Assembly (NCBI GenBank): GCA_013540605.1
Contig: JABVCK010000015.1
Span: 1-64,000 of the forward strand
Length of the DNA: 64,000 bases
Origin: Bacillota bacterium
Lineage (GTDB): Bacteria > Bacillota > Clostridia > Ch29
Direction: 5' to 3'
Shown here: one piece after another, positions 60,026 to 64,000 of the stretch
Layout of the letters: each line of letters opens with the position of its first letter
Position numbering within the stretch: position 1 is the stretch's first letter
Notes under the pieces: generated by a model
Told to the model about the DNA's origin: nothing
Seen by the model: only the letters and a program-made list of their open reading frames with translations
Database searches by the model: none
Position numbers and translations under genes: made by a program

Positions 60026-61006
60026 CTATTGCAGGCTTAAGTCTTTTTTCCAAAACGGCCGGTACAGCGCATAAATCAAACCCAGAATCCTCTCATCTCC
60101 TGTCAAGGGCATAATACTAACCACATCCATGACAAAATTCTCCGCGACATACAGGCAAATCCTTGAAGTCCCGCAGTAATCAGTTGTTCCCTGGAACGGT
60201 ACCATATCTTCATCGTTAGGTTTGATATCCTGAGGCACCGGTTTTGCATGCCTTCCGGTGGTGTTCCCTATACGGTTTACCAGGCTCTTTCCGGTATCAA
60301 ACCCAAAAACCCTTATTCTATCCAGCTGCAAAGGGTCGTCTCCAATTTTTGCGGCACCATGGGCTGTGGTTACCGCCATATCAATCCCTTCGGCCTTAAG
60401 AACACCCCTTAAAGCGCTGGAATGCCTGCCGAAGGGATAACAGAAAAACCTTACAGGCTTATCAAGCAGTTCTTCCAGAACCTCTCTGGCCCCTGCCACC
60501 TGAGCCCTCATCCTCGCACTGTCCATGTCCGACAGGTTGTACAGGTGTGACGCGCTGTGATTTTGTATGTCAAACACACCGCTGTGCTGCATCTCAACCA
60601 GCATCTCTCCGTCAAGATATCCATAACTGCCGATATAATCGGTTATCATAAACACCGTGGCACAATACCCATACTCGCTCAATATTCCGAATGCATGGGA
60701 ATAATTGCTTAAATAACCATCGTCAAAGGTTATCAGTACCGGATTCTCCGGGAGCCCTTCCCCACCCGAAAAATATTCATGCAGTTGCTCAAAGGTTATT
60801 GAGTTGTACCCCATATACTTTAATGTTCTTATATGGTCTTCAAATCTGTCAACAGGTACATTAAGGGCATCCTCTTCTCCGCCCTCATCAACGATGTTAT
60901 GGTACATCAGGATTGGAACAGGCTGATTCAAACCATTGGCGAATGCCGGAACCACTCCGGAGACCGACAGGACAACAATCAATACAGCTGCTGCTATTTT
61001 TTTCAA
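60026..61006 (-). CDS. Polysaccharide deacetylase family protein
   Basis: This 326-residue exported protein starts at a TTG after GGGAGGTAG and has a signal peptide (about 1-25, ending AFA). The NodB domain includes PILMYHNIV, the metal/catalytic motif LITFDDGYLSN, the HSASH metal motif (IQNHSASHL) and RFFCYPFGRHS. It should remove acetyl groups from peptidoglycan or another glycan. A C-terminal extension of about 80 residues (from KPVPQDIKPNDED to the end) is not part of the domain and is unusual. Confidence 0.88.
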   Translation of the reverse strand: MKKIAAAVLIVVLSVSGVVPAFANGLNQPVPILMYHNIVDEGGEEDALNVPVDRFEDHIRTLKYMGYNSITFEQLHEYFSGGEGLPENPVLITFDDGYLSNYSHAFGILSEYGYCATVFMITDYIGSYGYLDGEMLVEMQHSGVFDIQNHSASHLYNLSDMDSARMRAQVAGAREVLEELLDKPVRFFCYPFGRHSSALRGVLKAEGIDMAVTTAHGAAKIGDDPLQLDRIRVFGFDTGKSLVNRIGNTTGRHAKPVPQDIKPNDEDMVPFQGTTDYCGTSRICLYVAENFVMDVVSIMPLTGDERILGLIYALYRPFWKKDLSLQ

Positions 61007-61170
61007 TACCGCTACCTCCCACAGGTATTGCAGGAGAACTGGCCCCTGCAGCTTCAACCCGGTTTATTGTCATCTAGTATTCTTAACCTAAACCCCTTGT
61101 TAAATACCTGTGGCCTGGTACAATATGATCAGAGCGATATCAATATCCACCTCTTGAATAAAGTATCTAT

Positions 61171-61205
61171 AACAAACACCAGAGTACAAAACCCTGGTGT
61201 TTGTT
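61171..61205 (-). terminator. Hairpin after the TRAP binding-protein gene
   Basis: A perfect 12-bp stem (AACAAACACCAG / CTGGTGTTTGTT) with an 11-base loop. The T-rich 3' strand makes it a plausible terminator for the TRAP operon. The rest of 61007-61290 has no gene. Confidence 0.65.
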
Positions 61206-61290
61206 ATGAGCATACAATACATAATAAGATTTATATGTTTGAAACACTCTTTTTAGTCATATAAATATTCTAATCCCTTAGTACACATGT

Positions 61291-62319
61291 TCATTGAATC
61301 TCTTTTACTATGCTTTCAAATAATTTTTCGCCATAGTCTCCTTTAACTAAAGGCCATACCTGCTCTCTGGTCTTCTTTGCAAAGGCTGCAAGCTCAGCGT
61401 CGGTAAACTCAACAATCTTTATTCCTTCAGCTGCAAGCTTACCTTCAAATTCTTTTTCCTGTTGCTCAGCGTCTCTGAAACGTTTTTCTTCCATTGCCTT
61501 AGCTGCATCCAGGAGAGCTTTCTGTTGCTCAGGTGATAGCTTGTTAAACTCCTCTTTATTTACATACATATACCACATTTCAAAGTGGTCATTCAATGGC
61601 AGATACCATTTAACTAAATCTTTAAAGTTCGAGTAATAACCTTCGGCTCCAGCACCGATAGCCCCCTCAACAATACCGGTCTGCATAGCAGTAAATGTCT
61701 CGGCAAATGGCAGAGGTGTCGCTATATACCCCAAGGCTTCAGCAGTTTTTTCAAAGGACTTTATTGGAGGAACCCTTATCTTTATATTCTTTGGAACGTC
61801 AGCATTTCCAGGTTCCTTGGGTTCTTTTACTAGAGCAATTCCTCCAAAATATAGTGGGTAAACGGCAATAAGCTTCATTCCATTCTTATCAAGTATTTCG
61901 GCCATTGCAGTATTTAATTTGCTGTCGCTGGCGTATACCTTACGCGCCTGATTCCAGTTTTCAACAAGGTATGGAGCACTTGTAATGCCGAAGCTCTTAT
62001 CCAAGTTTGTCCCTACCGGGGCCACTTGCATATGAATATCACCTATGCTAACACGTTCCTGAACAACTGTATAGTCTCCTAATTGGCTGGCAGGATAAAT
62101 TTCGAGCTTTAAACTGCCATTACTTCTGTTCTCCACATCTTTTGCAAAGGCCTGAAAATCCAGGTCTGAAACAGAGCCAGCCGGCCTTATATGGGCGAAT
62201 TTCCAGACTTTTACTTCATTTTCTTTATTATCACCTGTCCCAGATGGAGAACATGCTGCAAGGCTTGCTGCTAAGAATATAACGCAAATAACTAGGCTTA
62301 TGCTTTTCAACCCTTTCAT
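61291..62319 (-). CDS. TRAP transporter substrate-binding lipoprotein (DctP family)
   Basis: This 342-residue protein has a lipoprotein signal (LVICVIFLAASLAAC) and the DctP fold: VWKFAHIRPAGSVSDLDFQAFA, LEIYPASQLGDYTVVQERV and MQTGIVEGAIGAGAEGYY. It captures an organic anion (the ligand is not predictable) for the membrane subunits. The ATG at 62319 follows GGAGGAG; the much longer frame is spurious. It is the last gene of the cluster, after the dehydrogenase-like gene. Confidence 0.92.
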   Translation of the reverse strand: MKGLKSISLVICVIFLAASLAACSPSGTGDNKENEVKVWKFAHIRPAGSVSDLDFQAFAKDVENRSNGSLKLEIYPASQLGDYTVVQERVSIGDIHMQVAPVGTNLDKSFGITSAPYLVENWNQARKVYASDSKLNTAMAEILDKNGMKLIAVYPLYFGGIALVKEPKEPGNADVPKNIKIRVPPIKSFEKTAEALGYIATPLPFAETFTAMQTGIVEGAIGAGAEGYYSNFKDLVKWYLPLNDHFEMWYMYVNKEEFNKLSPEQQKALLDAAKAMEEKRFRDAEQQEKEFEGKLAAEGIKIVEFTDAELAAFAKKTREQVWPLVKGDYGEKLFESIVKEIQ

Positions 62320-62354
62320 TTTTGCTCCTCCTTTATTTTTTATTTGATGCGTTT

Positions 62355-63359
62355 TTATACAAAGGCAAACTTTCCGCCCAAGCCTTTCTCTACTGCTTTC
62401 TGGAGCACTACAGTTGCTACTGCAATGTCCATAGCACCTGTACCTATTGGTATGCAAAGAATACGATCATTTTCATTTGTTCGTCCTGGCTTTAACCCGG
62501 CAGCAAGTTCACCTATTGTAGCATAAATGTCCTTTTCTGTGATTTTTCCCGCTGCATTAAGTTCTGCAAGGGCTCCTCTATGTAGGGTCTGTCCTATATG
62601 GTCAACGATAATCTTATCGGCATTCAGTATGAATGCATCTTCGCATTCCTGGTAAGAGCCCATTGGGAATAAAACCATTCCCGGTTTAATCCACTCGTCT
62701 TTGACAAACTTATCTTTAGATTGGGTAACACAAACAACTGCATCTCCCTTTGCCGCCTCTTCAGGTGTGTCGGCAATTATAATTTCCCCTTTTACTACAT
62801 CCTTCATATTGTTCGCAAACTTCAAACTTGCTTCTCTGTTAATGTCAAAGACTCTTAGTTCCTCGATATCAAACACTTCAGAAATTGCCATGGTCTGGGT
62901 ATGTCCCTGCATTCCCGCTCCGAACAAGCCTATACGGATTGAATTTTTGTTATGCATGTACTTTAAGGCAACTGCCGTTTGAGCACCTGTACGAAGATTG
63001 GTAATGTGTTCTCCATCCATAACTGCCCTAAAATGCCCAATCTTGGGGTCTATCAGAAGTATCAGGGAAGTAATATACGGAAAACCAAGCCTCTTTCGCT
63101 CGCCTAAGAATCCACCGGCCCACTTAATACCTGCAGTATCCAGCCAGCCTACATAAGCGGGCATGGCATTCATAAACCCTTGATATGGGGGATATGGAGC
63201 TGTTTCCCCTAAATCGAGATTTACTTTAGTAGGATTAATAGTTGTACCTTCACCAAATCCCTTAAATGTCTTGTCAACTATCTCCACTACATCTTTCATC
63301 GTTATAACCTGATTTACGTCTTCCTGGCTTAATAATACTGTGTCAATTTTACCTGGCAT
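62355..63359 (-). CDS. Ornithine cyclodeaminase/mu-crystallin family protein
   Basis: This 334-residue NAD(P)-dependent enzyme of the OCD family has the N-terminal MDGEHITNLRTGAQTAVALKYM (substrate/dimer region) and a Rossmann motif IGLFGAGMQGHTQTMAI. Family members include ornithine cyclodeaminase, alanine dehydrogenase of archaea and imine reductases. It is encoded between the TRAP permease and the TRAP binding protein, so it probably acts on the imported compound, perhaps an amino- or imino-acid. Confidence 0.88.
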   Translation of the reverse strand: MPGKIDTVLLSQEDVNQVITMKDVVEIVDKTFKGFGEGTTINPTKVNLDLGETAPYPPYQGFMNAMPAYVGWLDTAGIKWAGGFLGERKRLGFPYITSLILLIDPKIGHFRAVMDGEHITNLRTGAQTAVALKYMHNKNSIRIGLFGAGMQGHTQTMAISEVFDIEELRVFDINREASLKFANNMKDVVKGEIIIADTPEEAAKGDAVVCVTQSKDKFVKDEWIKPGMVLFPMGSYQECEDAFILNADKIIVDHIGQTLHRGALAELNAAGKITEKDIYATIGELAAGLKPGRTNENDRILCIPIGTGAMDIAVATVVLQKAVEKGLGGKFAFV

Positions 63360-63459
63360 TTTTATTCCCCCTTGTACGATATTTTTTTATATAAATTCTT
63401 TGAAACTGCTATCTCAAAGAATTTATAAGCTATTAAACTGAATTGCTTTTTCTTGGGTC

Positions 63460-64000
63460 TTACATGAAACCCAAAAGCTTTGGCAGAAAAAGTGATAAAT
63501 CCGGCCAGAAGGTAGTAAGAAATACAATTGGTATATATGCAAATGCGAGGAATAGTAATGTAGGCCTTAATATATCATTGAATTCGCACTTGCCAAGACG
63601 CATCCCCAGGTACAAAATGCTTGCGTAAGGTGGTGTAACTCCTCCCATAGCTAGGTTCACTCCCATTATGGCTGCAAAATGAATAGGATGGATGCCCAAT
63701 TCCTTGACCAGGGGAAGAAGCAGGGGCGCAACTAATATCATCCCGGTGGCATCGTTCACTATCATGCCAACAAGGAAAAGGAACAGATTTATAATTATTA
63801 GCATGAGCGTCCTGTTCTGAGTAAAATCAAAGAATAATTTTACAATAGCCTGGGGCACCTGGAGCATAACGTATGTCTGGCTCAGCATAAGACAGAATAC
63901 AATCATTGTCATAATAGCACCTATAGAAGTAGACGATTCAAATGTCATCTTATAGAAGTTTTTGCGGTTTAGTGATCTATAGATCAGGAATCCCACTGGG
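63460..64000 (-). CDS. TRAP transporter large permease (DctM), 5' end beyond window
   Basis: The visible 180 residues form the C-terminal part of a TRAP large membrane subunit: about five membrane segments, with NDATGMILVAPLLLPLV, MGVNLAMGGVTPPYASILYLG and a C-terminal FWPDLSLFLPKLLG. The frame continues past the right edge. It is upstream of the OCD-like and DctP genes in the same direction. Confidence 0.9.
   Translation of the reverse strand, partial: PVGFLIYRSLNRKNFYKMTFESSTSIGAIMTMIVFCLMLSQTYVMLQVPQAIVKLFFDFTQNRTLMLIIINLFLFLVGMIVNDATGMILVAPLLLPLVKELGIHPIHFAAIMGVNLAMGGVTPPYASILYLGMRLGKCEFNDILRPTLLFLAFAYIPIVFLTTFWPDLSLFLPKLLGFM

Overview
The window comes from a spore-forming, anaerobic member of the Clostridia (Bacillota), probably Peptococcaceae- or Thermoanaerobacterales-like. 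The evidence is a gerA-type germinant receptor operon, ytfJ and DUF2953 sporulation-linked genes, MecA, a butyryl-CoA gene set with ferredoxin-domain EtfA, indolepyruvate:ferredoxin oxidoreductase, phosphate butyryltransferase, and abundant TTG/GTG starts with strong GGAGG ribosome binding sites. I cannot name the genus. Most genes lie on the minus strand.

Layout. 1-1950: an IS1380-family element inserted in the start region of a secreted-protein gene. 2-5 kb: an ECF sigma/anti-sigma pair, an autoregulated XRE/membrane-protein pair and a DUF3795 protein. 4.9-7.0 kb: a two-gene DNA-repair-associated radical SAM module (TIGR03915/TIGR03916 type) whose promoter carries two LexA-like (SOS) boxes. 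7.1-12.7 kb: a purine operon (xpt, BMP lipoprotein, nucleoside ABC transporter) behind a guanine-type riboswitch with its own terminator. 12.8-15 kb: hutH and a broken HD-GYP gene. 15.5-18.2 kb: ACT protein-hom-thrB. 18.2-21.7 kb: two Gate-domain membrane proteins and queD-queE-folE-queC for preQ0. 21.8-26.5 kb: mecA, an orphan Eco57I-like methylase, a GGDEF protein and a LysM protein. 26.8-33 kb: etfB-etfA-thiolase-hbd-bcd-crt. 33.4-38.8 kb: a lipoprotein, a racemase-like protein, a stand-alone TnpB element, an MGMT-family pseudogene, a deoxyinosine glycosylase and a solitary HicB. 39-42.7 kb: a TetR-controlled ABC-2 exporter. 42.9-46.2 kb: iorA-iorB and ptb. 46.4-52.6 kb: DUF401, ychF, a GH3 enzyme, a radical SAM protein and a phosphoesterase. 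52.8-57 kb: a four-gene ger operon. 57-61 kb: nitrilase, rhomboid, ytfJ, DUF2953 and a polysaccharide deacetylase. 61.3-64 kb: a TRAP transporter with an ornithine-cyclodeaminase-like enzyme, cut by the right edge.

Two observations stand out. First, an interspersed repeat family occupies many intergenic gaps from 10.7 kb onward. Full copies have GGGGACACACC and GGAATGTCCCC caps, arms of degenerate 7-bp repeats in inverted orientation, and a central hairpin (about 38 bp) whose stem shows compensatory changes between copies. Shorter derivatives consist of caps only or arms only, and pieces have entered coding sequences (the DNA methylase and the end of the DUF2953 gene). Second, the SOS-box promoter of the radical SAM/TIGR03915 pair ties this poorly understood module to the DNA-damage response. 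No tRNA, rRNA or CRISPR array was seen.
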